Shown piece after piece: positions 25,443 to 34,458 of a stretch of DNA of 64,000 nucleotides. Position numbers and translations under genes: made by a program. The notes beneath the pieces were generated by a model that had not been told where the DNA came from, made no database searches, and was given only the letters and a program-made list of their open reading frames with translations. The stretch's first letter is position 1, and each line of letters starts with the position of its first letter. The DNA is taken from contig JACOUL010000033.1 of assembly GCA_016177875.1 (NCBI GenBank), forward strand, positions 62,001 through 126,000. The letters run 5' to 3'. The DNA comes from Burkholderiales bacterium. Its GTDB lineage: Bacteria; Pseudomonadota; Gammaproteobacteria; Burkholderiales; Burkholderiaceae_D.

Positions 25443-26552
25443 TTACTTAGAAAAGAGTTTTTTAAAAACGGAGCCGACGCCTTGCGCTGCCGAACCGACG
25501 CTTTCGGTTAAGCCTTCGATGCTCAAGCCCAGCAAACCCGCCACGCCCGCGCCGATATTTTTAGCGAAGCTATCGTTCAAAGAAAACTTCGGATCGTCGA
25601 TGTTGCCGTTGAGCGCGAAATTCACGGTGATTTGATTCTTGCGGTTCTTCAATGAAGCAATCACGGCTTGACGCGGAATGCCCATGAAGGTGCCGCCTTT
25701 TTCATTCAGTTCCAGATCGGTCAAGATCACCGTGCCGGGCGCATGCAGATGTTTATTTTTAACGGTCGACTTCAGCGATAAATCCAGCGTGCCGCGCTTC
25801 ACGCCCGTCTCGGCGGCTTTAATCAGATAAGGCTGCAGCGCAATCAAATCGACGCCGGCAAGCGTGGTCGCCATGTGCGAATCCTTGGTGGCCAGCTCAG
25901 CCCATCCCGCGAGCGACAATTTGCCGTCGCGCCGCACGCCTTTGAAAATACCTTCCAGTGCAATGCCGGTGCGGCCGGATAAATCCGGTACGCGCAAATC
26001 CTTGACGGTGGCCTGCAATTTTTCGAAACGCATTTTGTGCGCCGGTTGCCGCACGCTCGCATCGAAAAATTCCACCGCGCCGTCATGCAGCTCGATTTTA
26101 TTGAGGATGACATGGATGGCGGGAGAGTCGGCAGCAGTTTTGTCGGCCTCTTTTTTAACCGGTTTTTCCAATAAGCTCGGCAAAAGCCTGACCTTGCCGT
26201 CGCGCGTGCGCAAGATCGAGAGGAATGCTTCATCGATGCGGATGCGATGGATATGCACCTTGGAACGATCGGACAATAAGCCGCGCAAGTCAGGCACGAT
26301 CGTAATTTTTTTTGCGCGCAGGGCGTCGGCGGCGGGCCAGCCTTTGGGCGCATGGATCGTCACTTGATTCACCACGATTTCCGACCAGCCTACGACGATT
26401 TCCCCGATTTCGGCATCCGACCCCAGTGCTGTCTCGACCTGGGTCTTGAGCAGTTGGGTCGCATAGCGCAAGCCGAAATAAGCAGCGCCTGCCAAGACGG
26501 CGAGCGTCATAATCAGGCCAATCAAGATGCGCGTGAGCCGCCTGGTTTTCAT
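25443..26552 (-). CDS. AsmA/DUF748-like membrane-anchored periplasmic protein
   Basis: 369 residues from the ATG at 26552 with GGAGGAG directly upstream; an earlier in-frame start is less supported. One N-terminal TM anchor (about 9-30), then a beta-rich periplasmic region with the AsmA-like pattern (VHIHRIRIDEAFLSILRTRDG, continued by LHDGAVEFFD) typical of DUF748/AsmA proteins, which are linked to envelope lipid transport and homeostasis. The C-terminal 60 residues contain a Gly/Ala/Val-rich helix. Isolated gene; substrate unknown. Confidence 0.72.
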   Translation of the reverse strand: MKTRRLTRILIGLIMTLAVLAGAAYFGLRYATQLLKTQVETALGSDAEIGEIVVGWSEIVVNQVTIHAPKGWPAADALRAKKITIVPDLRGLLSDRSKVHIHRIRIDEAFLSILRTRDGKVRLLPSLLEKPVKKEADKTAADSPAIHVILNKIELHDGAVEFFDASVRQPAHKMRFEKLQATVKDLRVPDLSGRTGIALEGIFKGVRRDGKLSLAGWAELATKDSHMATTLAGVDLIALQPYLIKAAETGVKRGTLDLSLKSTVKNKHLHAPGTVILTDLELNEKGGTFMGIPRQAVIASLKNRKNQITVNFALNGNIDDPKFSLNDSFAKNIGAGVAGLLGLSIEGLTESVGSAAQGVGSVFKKLFSK

Positions 26553-26699
26553 ATCTCCTCCCGATACCCCGATTTTAGGGGTTGTACGGGGCACGGCAAA
26601 GAGGTTATTGCCTGATTGCCAATGAGGTGTGGGGTAAGTGTGAAAATTACCGAAAGTCGTGATTGTTCGTCATTTGCAAATCGACTATAGTTTGCGGAT

Positions 26700-27485
26700 A
26701 TGTCGGGTATGCGGGAAAACATGGACACCTCAAAGATTTACAGCACAACAGGTAAAGGCTTGGTCGAGTTGAAGACCGGCGCGGTCAACCTTTCGCCTTT
26801 TCAGCTGAAGGTGCTGGAATTAATCGATGGCAAGTCGAGCGTGTCGGGCTTGGCCGCTAAGCTCAAGGATGCGGGCGAAGTTCAGCAATTGCCGCAAGCG
26901 TTGGAAGCCTTGGCCAAGCTAGAGTTGATTCATGTATTCGACGAGGCAACCAGCGAAGAGATCGGCGACAGCAGCGTTCCCGAGATTGAAGTGCTGGAAT
27001 TGTCGCCGACCGAAAGCGTGCAAGCCTGGGCCGAAGCGCAACGCGGCACGCGCGAACTGGAGGAGAAAGGCTTTTACAGTCCGCCCGCCAGCCGCCACGC
27101 CAGTCATGAAGCCGGCGCCAACGTCAACCGCATCTTGATTGTCGAAGACGATGCCACCACGGCTGAAGTGTTGAATTTTCTTTTGACTGAAAATAATTTC
27201 CAAGTCATCGCCGCCGCCGATGGCGAAGCTGCGTGGGCCGAGTTGCAAAAGCGCCCGCTGCCGGACGTGGTCTTGCTCGACGTGATGCTGCCGGGACGCG
27301 ACGGCTTTGAAGTCCTCGGCCAAATTCGCCACACACCGCACTTGCAGTCGCTGCCGGTCATCATGGTGACGTCGCAAATCCGCGATGAATACGTGATGCG
27401 CGGTTTGAAGGAAGGCGCCGACGGCTATGTCTTCAAGCCCTTCAAATGGGAAACGCTGCACGCTTGTATCAAGAACGTGCTGTAG
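26700..27485 (+). CDS. Receiver-domain protein with N-terminal winged-helix-like domain
   Basis: 261 residues; the start may instead be the ATG at 26721, which has GCGGGA upstream. Residues about 20-85 look like a helical winged-helix domain (FQLKVLELIDGKSSVSGLAA), then an acidic linker (about 90-140). A receiver domain follows at about 143-261 with EDD, phospho-acceptor Asp (VVLLDVMLPG) and Lys in VFKPFKW. The receiver comes last, the reverse of ordinary transcription factors. No cognate kinase is adjacent. Output mode is unknown; a phospho-controlled adaptor or DNA-binding role are both possible. Confidence 0.75.
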   Translation: MSGMRENMDTSKIYSTTGKGLVELKTGAVNLSPFQLKVLELIDGKSSVSGLAAKLKDAGEVQQLPQALEALAKLELIHVFDEATSEEIGDSSVPEIEVLELSPTESVQAWAEAQRGTRELEEKGFYSPPASRHASHEAGANVNRILIVEDDATTAEVLNFLLTENNFQVIAAADGEAAWAELQKRPLPDVVLLDVMLPGRDGFEVLGQIRHTPHLQSLPVIMVTSQIRDEYVMRGLKEGADGYVFKPFKWETLHACIKNVL

Positions 27486-27491
27486 TTGCCT

Positions 27492-27815
27492 CTAGGTGTA
27501 AAACACCGCCAGCCAAACGGTTTCTTCTGCGGGCGTAGTCCATTCCACGCGATGCTTGACGTGCGCAGGGATCAGCACATGATCGCCCGGCCGCAAATGC
27601 GTAAGCTCAGCTTCATGCTCGAAGCGCAAGTGCGCTTCTCCTTTCAGCAATATCACCCACTCGTGCTCGGCCTGGTCATACCAAAAATCAGGCGGTGTAG
27701 CATGTCCCTTGGAGACGATGCGTTCGATTCTGACGGCGTGCGACTGCGCGAGCGTTTGCATGACTTCGTCAGGCAAGTCGGCCGGCAGATCCGCGAAAAG
27801 ATTATTCGGCTTCAA
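27492..27815 (-). CDS. Small cupin-domain protein
   Basis: 107 residues forming one cupin barrel: EHEWVILLKGEAHLRFE carries the first motif and LRPGDHVLIPAHVKHRVEW the second, with His and Glu residues placed for a metal ion. No enzyme subtype can be assigned. It begins 25 bases after the TlpA-like gene stop on the same strand and may be the last gene of the TonB-receptor operon. Confidence 0.8.
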   Translation of the reverse strand: MKPNNLFADLPADLPDEVMQTLAQSHAVRIERIVSKGHATPPDFWYDQAEHEWVILLKGEAHLRFEHEAELTHLRPGDHVLIPAHVKHRVEWTTPAEETVWLAVFYT

Positions 27816-27840
27816 GTACAGTGGCTCCAGTCTGGGTATT

Positions 27841-28332
27841 TTATTTCTGCATTTGCAGCGACAGTTTGCCGATTGTGGCCGGCGTTAGGACACCGGAATA
27901 CGCCACTTTCTCCCCGCGCGCATTGAACCAATAGCTTCTCGGCATTTCGCCGTGCCATTGAGGATCAATGACATAACGCAAGCGCTCCGGCGGCGCCGAG
28001 CCGAATGCCCAGGCATTGTCGCTCATTCGAAGATCGGACAAGCGTTTTTGCATCAAAGTTGCCGACTGCGGATCGTCCGCATCGTCCGTGGAGATGGTCA
28101 CGACGCTTAATCCCTTGTGTTTGACTTTTTCCGAGGCCAACGTCTTGAGGCTCACCTGGCAAAATTCGCAATCCAGCGACCAGACAACTAGGACAAAAGC
28201 TTTGCCCTTTTGTTTTTCCAGGATGCGCGCAAAGCTATCCGCCTCAAAGGTCTGCAGCCCGGTTGCGGCTAGGCTTAAAGCCGGGAGCAAGAGAAAAAGA
28301 AAATGAATCAGCGCTAAAGTCGGTTTCTTCAT
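27841..28332 (-). CDS. Secreted TlpA-like thioredoxin-fold protein
   Basis: 163 residues. Signal peptide of about 22 residues, then a thioredoxin-like fold with active-site-type CEFC (WSLDCEFCQVS) and a cis-proline segment EMPRSYWF. Such periplasmic thiol proteins reduce or maintain cysteines, including copper-binding ones. Start overlaps the stop of the BNR protein (4 bases), so co-translated with it. Context with a TonB receptor, a CECC-bearing propeller and DUF2946 suggests metal handling. Confidence 0.78.
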   Translation of the reverse strand: MKKPTLALIHFLFLLLPALSLAATGLQTFEADSFARILEKQKGKAFVLVVWSLDCEFCQVSLKTLASEKVKHKGLSVVTISTDDADDPQSATLMQKRLSDLRMSDNAWAFGSAPPERLRYVIDPQWHGEMPRSYWFNARGEKVAYSGVLTPATIGKLSLQMQK

Positions 28333-29579
28333 GATGCGCTTTCCGAGGTAATGTGAATGATGCGCATGCCTTCATCCTGCGTACGCCATGCCAGGATGAT
28401 GCCGGATGGTGCGTTAAGCAAATGCGGCTGATCCGAGTCCTTGAGCGTGCGGGCTAATTCTTTCTCCTTCCAAGTCTTGCCGCCGTCGCTCGATACCCTG
28501 CTTAAAATGGCTGTCGATTTTCCATCGAACTGCTTCCATGCCACCACGATCGTCTTTCCGTCAACGGCGACATCGGGATGTGCCGCTTGCGCCGTGCCGA
28601 GCTTGAACGGCTTGCCTAATTCACCGGCCGGATTTGCACTCGCATAGAAAGCGCCGCCTTCATCGCTCTTCACGTTGAACCATGCCTGGTGACGTGTGCC
28701 GTCGACGGCATAAGCAAGTGACGGCCCATGGTGAGGGCAGGCGTCGATACGCCAATTCTCGAATGTGGCCCGCACGATAGGTCCAAGCTTGCCGGACGGC
28801 GTCAACTCCGCCATGGCGTGGTCCCGGATATTGGGATCGAATACATGCCGCCATAAAGCGACCGGTTTGCCGTCCGAATTGAGTGCCAACGCGATGCGGC
28901 AGCATTCGCAGCTATGGTCGGCGACTTTATAGTCGCCTTGGAAGCTGGCGCCGCCATCTTCGGAAACAGCATAGTACAGTGCGGCACCCGTGTACTTCTC
29001 CTTGCGTGCAGCGGCGAACTCAAGGTCTCGCTTGTCGATCCATGCGACAAAAATGCGGCCGCTTTTGTCCACGACGATCGACTCGAAACGATGGGTAATC
29101 TGATCGCGGTTGGCATGCACCGTCATCGGCGCCGAGAAGGTTTTTCCGCCGTCGATGGAACGAACGAACCTGATCTCTCCGGTATAAGGCTTGGGCAGCG
29201 GCTTGGTATAGGTGACGTACAGTTCGCCTTTGGCGCCGAATGCAAGCTTGGGCCGGTTTTCACCATCGGCCGAGACTGGTTCGGGTTCGGCCTGAATGCG
29301 TTTGGGTACAGTCCAGTTTTTTCCGCCGTCATTCGACATTTGCAGCACGACATACTGCGCGTCGCCAGCTCCTTCCTTGCTTGCCGTCCAAATCCGGCCC
29401 TGTGCATCGACGGCTACACCCGTACCTAGCTCCGGCCTTTTCTTCATGGCCTTCGAGCCTTGATGGCCCGCGTGCTCCGAAGCTGTTTGTCCATAGACGG
29501 CGGTCGTCAGCCACCCCAAGGCCACGAAAGCGAAGATCGCGAACGACTGGCGAAGATGAATCGATTTAGAAGTTCGCAC
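28329..29579 (-). CDS. Secreted BNR/sialidase-like beta-propeller protein with CECC motif
   Basis: 416 residues from a GTG at 29579, chosen because GGAG lies 6-10 bases upstream and the longer frame would run deep into the TonB gene. Signal peptide ends near VYG. The mature N-terminus is His/Met-bearing (HAGHQGSKAM). Repeated Asp-box-like units (SNDGGKNWT, SIDGGKTFS, SEDGGASFQ, SSDGGKTWK) indicate a six-bladed sialidase-type propeller. DHSCECCRIA carries four Cys within the fold, suited to binding a soft metal such as copper. Sialidase catalysis is unlikely since an Arg triad is not evident. The start lies inside the end of the TonB receptor gene (14-base overlap). Confidence 0.75.
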   Translation of the reverse strand: MRTSKSIHLRQSFAIFAFVALGWLTTAVYGQTASEHAGHQGSKAMKKRPELGTGVAVDAQGRIWTASKEGAGDAQYVVLQMSNDGGKNWTVPKRIQAEPEPVSADGENRPKLAFGAKGELYVTYTKPLPKPYTGEIRFVRSIDGGKTFSAPMTVHANRDQITHRFESIVVDKSGRIFVAWIDKRDLEFAAARKEKYTGAALYYAVSEDGGASFQGDYKVADHSCECCRIALALNSDGKPVALWRHVFDPNIRDHAMAELTPSGKLGPIVRATFENWRIDACPHHGPSLAYAVDGTRHQAWFNVKSDEGGAFYASANPAGELGKPFKLGTAQAAHPDVAVDGKTIVVAWKQFDGKSTAILSRVSSDGGKTWKEKELARTLKDSDQPHLLNAPSGIILAWRTQDEGMRIIHITSESAS

Positions 29580-31875
29580 GTAATTCTCCAACAAAAATTC
29601 GTCCCGGATAGGGATGGTAGGCGTAATAGCGGGCGTCGGTGAGATTGTCGATGCCGAACGATGCTTCAACATTTTTGGCGATCCGATAGGTCGCTTTGGC
29701 ATCCCACACCGTATAGGCGGATACCGCGCCGAAGGTATTGTGGTTGACGTCGCTATTATCCAAATTGCCGTACATGCGGCCGGAGTGGCGCACGCCTAAA
29801 CTGGTTGCCCAGCGTTCATTGGGCCGGTAAGTCGCAAACAAATTTGCTCTTACGCGCGGCACGCGTACCCAATCATTGCCGACCACGACCGGGTTGTTGA
29901 TGTTCTCGATGATCTTGGAACGGGCCAACGTTAGGCTGCCTGTTAAATCCAGCCCCTTCATGCCGAAATCGTTGGCCGTCGCATACAGCTCGATGCCGCG
30001 GGTGCGGACTCGGTCGATGTTTTGGATATTGGTGACATTGGGAATCACCAGGATGTTGGTCTGGCTCAGGATCGTATCTCTGATGTCATCCTCAAACAGC
30101 GAAATGCGCACGGTGCCGGTCGATGCGCCGAAGCGGAAATCCCGCTCAGCGCTCAACTCTTTGGCATAGGAGCGTTCCGGTCGCAAAGAGGGATTGTTGT
30201 TGACGATCGTCGTGCCGGAAATCGAACCTTGAAACAGCTCGGATACGGTGGGGAAGCGCACGCCTTTGCCGATGGAACCTTTAACTAGCCAGTGTTCATC
30301 CTGCATATAAGACACCGACGCTTTAGGTGACCAAGCCGACTCGGTGCGGTCGGCATATGCAACGGACGTGGCTGCATTGTCGCGTCTGCCGTTGAAGGCT
30401 TTCCATTGCTCGTAGCGCATGCCGGTCGTCAGCAGCCATTGCGGCGTCAGCTTCCAGGTATCTTGTGCAAACAGCGCCTGCTGGCTGGTCTTGCCGAAGA
30501 ACCCGGCCGTGAGAGCGCCCGGTCCGCCGTTCAGCCAATCCGTCGTGCCGAAGGTCTTGTTCTGCAAATCGTAACGATTGATGTGGTAGCCCATTGCCAA
30601 CGCATGCGCTTCATCGCTGCCGGGCGTATAGGTGGCCTGCAAGTCGAGGGTCTTCCAGCCTGTGCCGCTATTATCCGCGTAGGTGCCGGCGCCTCCCGCC
30701 AAGGCTGTGGGCGGCGCCGTGATCGATGAGCGGGTTAAGTCAGTGGTGATGTCGTAGATGGTCGCCACTGCCGAGGCATTCCATCCTTTCTTGTTCTTGG
30801 TGGCCAGCTTGAGGCCCCACATGCCATGCACTTCCTCGACGTTTTGCGGCGAGAAAGAATTGGCAGGCAGGTTGTACTTCACACCGTTGATCGAGACCAG
30901 ACCCGAATACACCGGGTTGCCGGCAGCGTCGCGCAATAAGCTCGTGCCCTTACGTTTGGCATCGTTATGCCAATAGGTATAGAGGACTTCGCCATATAGC
31001 GACGCAGAAAAATCAACACCCAGTTTGAGCTTGAACTGTTCCTGGACGTTGTCTTCCAGCGCGCTGCCGTTCGGTCCGATGAGATACCAAGGTTTGCCGG
31101 TCGGATCGAGCCCTGCAATGGCGCCGGTGACCGGCGTAGCGGCAGCCGCCGATGCGGAAGGCGTTTGCAGCGTCGCGTATTGCATCGGCTGGCTGCTGTT
31201 TTGCAGACGGTTGACGCCGATGCTGTAAGTCAGATCGCCCACCTTGTTGCCTAGCCATGCGTTTTCTTGATGGCCGTTAAAGGTGCCCGAGAATCCGGAG
31301 TCATTTAAGTGCTGGGAAAACGCCTGGATGCGTGCCGATCCTTCAAATTTTTGCGGCTTCCTGGTCGTCATCACCACCGTCGTGCCGATCGAGTTGCCGG
31401 GATAAAGCGCCGAAAATGGACCGTATAGGACATCCACGCGCGCCAGCTCTTCAGGAGCAACCGCGTTCCAGCGCGGCGCATTGAATTGCCCCAGGAATTG
31501 CGACAGCAAATAGCCGTCGGCATAGACGAGTCCGCGCTGCGCTTGCAGTTCGCTGAAAGAACGGCCGCCGATCAAAGAATTACGATCGCCGGCGTAGCGT
31601 TTGCGGATCGTCATGTCCGGCATATATTTCAGCGCATCTTCGACACTGACGAAGTTTTGTTCTCGCAACTGTGCGGCTGTCTTGCCGGCGGTCGTGGTGG
31701 GAAGATTCGGGTCAAGGGGAGAGCGCGTGCCGGTAACGACCACAGGCGCTAAGGCCTGTTCTGTTGGCACACCTTGGGCGCAAGCGTGGCCGGCAAATAA
31801 TCCGGCAATAGCGAGAGCAAGGACGCGCGACGGTACCCGCACGGAAATTTTCCGGTGAAAAAAAGTCGAGTTCAT
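29566..31875 (-). CDS. TonB-dependent outer-membrane receptor
   Basis: 769 residues. Signal peptide (about 1-34, ending ACA). A TonB-box-like APVVVTGTR is followed by the plug domain (VSVEDALKYMPDMTIRKRYA through DVLYGPFSALYPG), and a 22-strand barrel ends with Phe (GELRANF), as outer-membrane barrels do. Substrate is not set by sequence alone; the neighbouring DUF2946, CECC propeller and thioredoxin-like genes favour copper or a copper complex over iron. No Fur box was recognised upstream. Confidence 0.88.
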   Translation of the reverse strand: MNSTFFHRKISVRVPSRVLALAIAGLFAGHACAQGVPTEQALAPVVVTGTRSPLDPNLPTTTAGKTAAQLREQNFVSVEDALKYMPDMTIRKRYAGDRNSLIGGRSFSELQAQRGLVYADGYLLSQFLGQFNAPRWNAVAPEELARVDVLYGPFSALYPGNSIGTTVVMTTRKPQKFEGSARIQAFSQHLNDSGFSGTFNGHQENAWLGNKVGDLTYSIGVNRLQNSSQPMQYATLQTPSASAAAATPVTGAIAGLDPTGKPWYLIGPNGSALEDNVQEQFKLKLGVDFSASLYGEVLYTYWHNDAKRKGTSLLRDAAGNPVYSGLVSINGVKYNLPANSFSPQNVEEVHGMWGLKLATKNKKGWNASAVATIYDITTDLTRSSITAPPTALAGGAGTYADNSGTGWKTLDLQATYTPGSDEAHALAMGYHINRYDLQNKTFGTTDWLNGGPGALTAGFFGKTSQQALFAQDTWKLTPQWLLTTGMRYEQWKAFNGRRDNAATSVAYADRTESAWSPKASVSYMQDEHWLVKGSIGKGVRFPTVSELFQGSISGTTIVNNNPSLRPERSYAKELSAERDFRFGASTGTVRISLFEDDIRDTILSQTNILVIPNVTNIQNIDRVRTRGIELYATANDFGMKGLDLTGSLTLARSKIIENINNPVVVGNDWVRVPRVRANLFATYRPNERWATSLGVRHSGRMYGNLDNSDVNHNTFGAVSAYTVWDAKATYRIAKNVEASFGIDNLTDARYYAYHPYPGRIFVGELRANF

Positions 31876-31931
31876 TGGTATTCAGTTTGCTATCTGAACG
31901 TCCCATTTAACGACCACCAAACTAGGCACTG

Positions 31932-31952
31932 TTGCATGCACAAGCAATGCAA
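31932..31952. promoter_or_regulatory. Inverted repeat upstream of the TonB receptor
   Basis: TTGCAT-N9-ATGCAA, about 57-77 bases upstream of the receptor start. It is the only clear dyad in the 184-base gap and a possible regulator site; too short to be sure. Confidence 0.3.
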
Positions 31953-32059
31953 GAGATGAGTGGTGTCAACGGAAACGGGAAGAACGCTTTAGCGTCGCTT
32001 CGATTAAACGATGAGTCGATGCTTCATTTCATTGAAGAAAACATCGACCTTTTCAGATG

Positions 32060-32449
32060 TCAAACAGAAGCGGGAGGTGCACGCGATTGCGCGGAAGCCC
32101 AGACGAAGGGAGGGCGCGGAGCTTGGTAGAAAAGAGAAGGGAAAACGGCAATAGGCGTTACTGCCGGCAAGCTAAAACTTGTGGTCGGAATAAAGTCCGA
32201 CGACCCGCCATGCGTTACGCAAAACGGACAATGTTGCATGCCATCGGTTTTCCCGGCGGGAGACGAAGGGGCATTGTCGCCGCTCAGCTTCACGAGTTTT
32301 GCACCGTTGATCGAACAAATTTCCGACCAAATACCGCTTTTTCCGCCAGCGGCCAAAGCATGGGAAATGCTGGGCGCCAGCGTTGCCAACAATATGGCGC
32401 AGCAAGCGACCCACGCAGCAAAGCGCGTTTTAAATTGCCTCATTTCCAT
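32060..32449 (-). CDS. DUF2946 family protein with HCPFC motif
   Basis: 129 residues. N-terminal signal or TM segment (about 10-34), then HCPFC near residue 73, the conserved HCxxC-type signature of DUF2946, a family often found beside copper-related TonB receptors. The C-terminus is Pro-rich. It begins 24 bases after the sterol-desaturase-like gene stop on the same strand and precedes the TonB receptor by 184 bases. Function unproven; a periplasmic metal-binding role is inferred. Confidence 0.75.
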   Translation of the reverse strand: MEMRQFKTRFAAWVACCAILLATLAPSISHALAAGGKSGIWSEICSINGAKLVKLSGDNAPSSPAGKTDGMQHCPFCVTHGGSSDFIPTTSFSLPAVTPIAVFPSLFYQAPRPPFVWASAQSRAPPASV

Positions 32450-32473
32450 GCGGATATTGTACCCCCATCGACT

Positions 32474-33490
32474 TCATTCCTGAAGCGGTAGCGGGTCGAG
32501 CAAGGGCTTTTTCTTCAATATGTTTTTGAGGTTGCCAAGAAATTCCAGAAAATCGTGGAGATAGATTCTCCACCAGGGAAGCTTCTCATAATGTGCTCCG
32601 TCATTCACGCCCACCTGCAGCGCGCGCACTTCATACACACACGTGCCGAAGACATGATCCCAGAGCGGCAGCATGCCGGAAAAATTTTTATTGATATGTT
32701 CCGGCGCCGTGGAGTGATGCAGCTTATGGAATAGTGGATCCGCCCACACATAACATCCGAAGCGACCGTAACTGATTTCTGCATTGATGTGAATCATGAA
32801 TCCCTGAAATTGCATAAACAGAAGGTAGCCCGCGATAAATTCCAACGGCGCGCCCAGCAAAGTCGCCGGCAGGGTAACGAAAATAGGGGAAAGCAAATGC
32901 TCGGTGAAATGAACGCGGGTGTTGGTCAGGACATTGAAATCCGTGGCGGAATGGTGAAATCGATGAATCGGCCAAAATAACTTGGTGTGCCACAGACGAT
33001 GTTCCCAATAGTTAAAAAACGAAATAATAAAAATAAAAACGAGGGCGGCCGCGGTGTAATGGATATGCGTCGCGATAATGGCGAACAAGCTAAATTTTTC
33101 CGGCATGTAGTACATGATCAATTGATTCAAGAAATACGCGATGCCAAAGCTAAAAACAATATTGAGCATGTTCGCCGCTACATGCACGCTATTGATGACA
33201 TAGGCGTACAAGTCGATGCGATCGGTTTTCCGCCAGCGGAGCAATCTTCGAAAAGACAGCGTGCGGCCGGACGCCATCAATAATTCAGCTAAGAGCGCGA
33301 AGAGAAGCGGCAGAAATTTCACGAATCCCTTGAGCGAGAAGCCAACCGCCGCCGCCATGACGCTGTTATGCATCGTCGGCTTTGCCAACCAGGGCCGGAA
33401 TAGGATCGCGGCAAAGAGCATGAGCGCCACCAGGAAAAAGGCGCACAAATTCCGGGCAATGCCGCTTTTGGTTTTTCCTTCATCCCGCAT
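32474..33490 (-). CDS. Sterol desaturase / fatty acid hydroxylase family membrane protein
   Basis: 338 residues with about five to six TM helices. The histidine boxes of the di-iron fatty-acid hydroxylase superfamily are all present: HRLWH, HRFHHS, then HKLHHS, with a final WDHVFGTCVYE. These integral membrane enzymes use O2 and two irons to hydroxylate or desaturate lipids; the substrate is unknown. It lies 24 bases before DUF2946 on the same strand, possibly co-transcribed, although its link to the metal genes is unclear. No good ribosome site precedes ATG 33490. Confidence 0.85.
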   Translation of the reverse strand: MRDEGKTKSGIARNLCAFFLVALMLFAAILFRPWLAKPTMHNSVMAAAVGFSLKGFVKFLPLLFALLAELLMASGRTLSFRRLLRWRKTDRIDLYAYVINSVHVAANMLNIVFSFGIAYFLNQLIMYYMPEKFSLFAIIATHIHYTAAALVFIFIISFFNYWEHRLWHTKLFWPIHRFHHSATDFNVLTNTRVHFTEHLLSPIFVTLPATLLGAPLEFIAGYLLFMQFQGFMIHINAEISYGRFGCYVWADPLFHKLHHSTAPEHINKNFSGMLPLWDHVFGTCVYEVRALQVGVNDGAHYEKLPWWRIYLHDFLEFLGNLKNILKKKPLLDPLPLQE

Positions 33491-33749
33491 GACGTATACC
33501 GATCATTCATCCCGGCGTTTAATCAGACTGTCATATTCTTCGCCTCTTCCCATGAGAAGCGTCAACGGCGGATTTGTATTAACTCAGAGATCGTCATGTT
33601 CTAAACAGAACGATGCAAAAGTTATCCGGGAATTGTCGGCTGCATAAGACAAAAAGCACGAAAGAAGTAGGTACGCTGCAACATGGAAAGCGGTGGCGTA
33701 TTGCGCTCGAACGGCACTACAATCGTCATGATATTAAGAGGTGTTGATC

Positions 33750-34286
33750 ATGACTACGCTAACCAAATCGGACGTACGCCTGCGTCCGCTGGAACGCAGC
33801 GACTTGCATTTCGTCCATCAAATCAATAACAACAGCAGCATCATGCGCTATTGGTTCGAGGAGCCATACGAAGCGTATGTCGAATTGGTGCAGTTATACG
33901 ACCGCCATATTCACGACCAGAGCGAGCGCCGCTTCATCATCGAAAACAGCGAAGGCGACATGGTGGGTTTGGTCGAGCTGGTGGAAATCAATTACATTCA
34001 TCGCCGTGCTGAATTCCAAATCATCGTCGCACCGGCTTGGCAAAACAAAAAATACGGCGAGCGCGCTACGCGCTTGGCAATCAACTATGCCTTCGGCGTG
34101 TTGAACTTGTACAAGCTGTACCTGTTCGTCGATAAGGAAAACCATCCGGCGATCCATATCTATGAAAAATGCGGTTTCCGCATCGAAGGCGAGCTGATCG
34201 GTGAGTTTTTCGTCAATGGCGTTTACCGCGATGCCGTTCGCATGTGCATGTTTCAAGGGGATTATTTGGCGACGCGGAGCGCATAA
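33750..34286 (+). CDS. speG: Spermidine N1-acetyltransferase
   Basis: 178 residues from ATG 33750, with AAGAGGTG upstream. A GNAT domain covers the whole length and matches E. coli SpeG closely: [52 protein letters not shown], and the final [10 protein letters not shown]. It acetylates spermidine/spermine using acetyl-CoA, limiting polyamine toxicity. Stand-alone gene. Confidence 0.92.
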   Translation: MTTLTKSDVRLRPLERSDLHFVHQINNNSSIMRYWFEEPYEAYVELVQLYDRHIHDQSERRFIIENSEGDMVGLVELVEINYIHRRAEFQIIVAPAWQNKKYGERATRLAINYAFGVLNLYKLYLFVDKENHPAIHIYEKCGFRIEGELIGEFFVNGVYRDAVRMCMFQGDYLATRSA

Positions 34287-34458
34287 GCCAAAAGCAATCA
34301 TGCGTTGCGTCATCTTTCTTTGCGGGCTTTCCTGACGGATTGTCCAAATTCCGCAGCATCCTTCTCGTCATATTGCAGGAACTCCGTCTTGGCCTTGCCG
34401 GACTAACTGTTAAGACATGACACGCCGATAATTCCCTTCGGCAGGCATCGGAGGAAAC

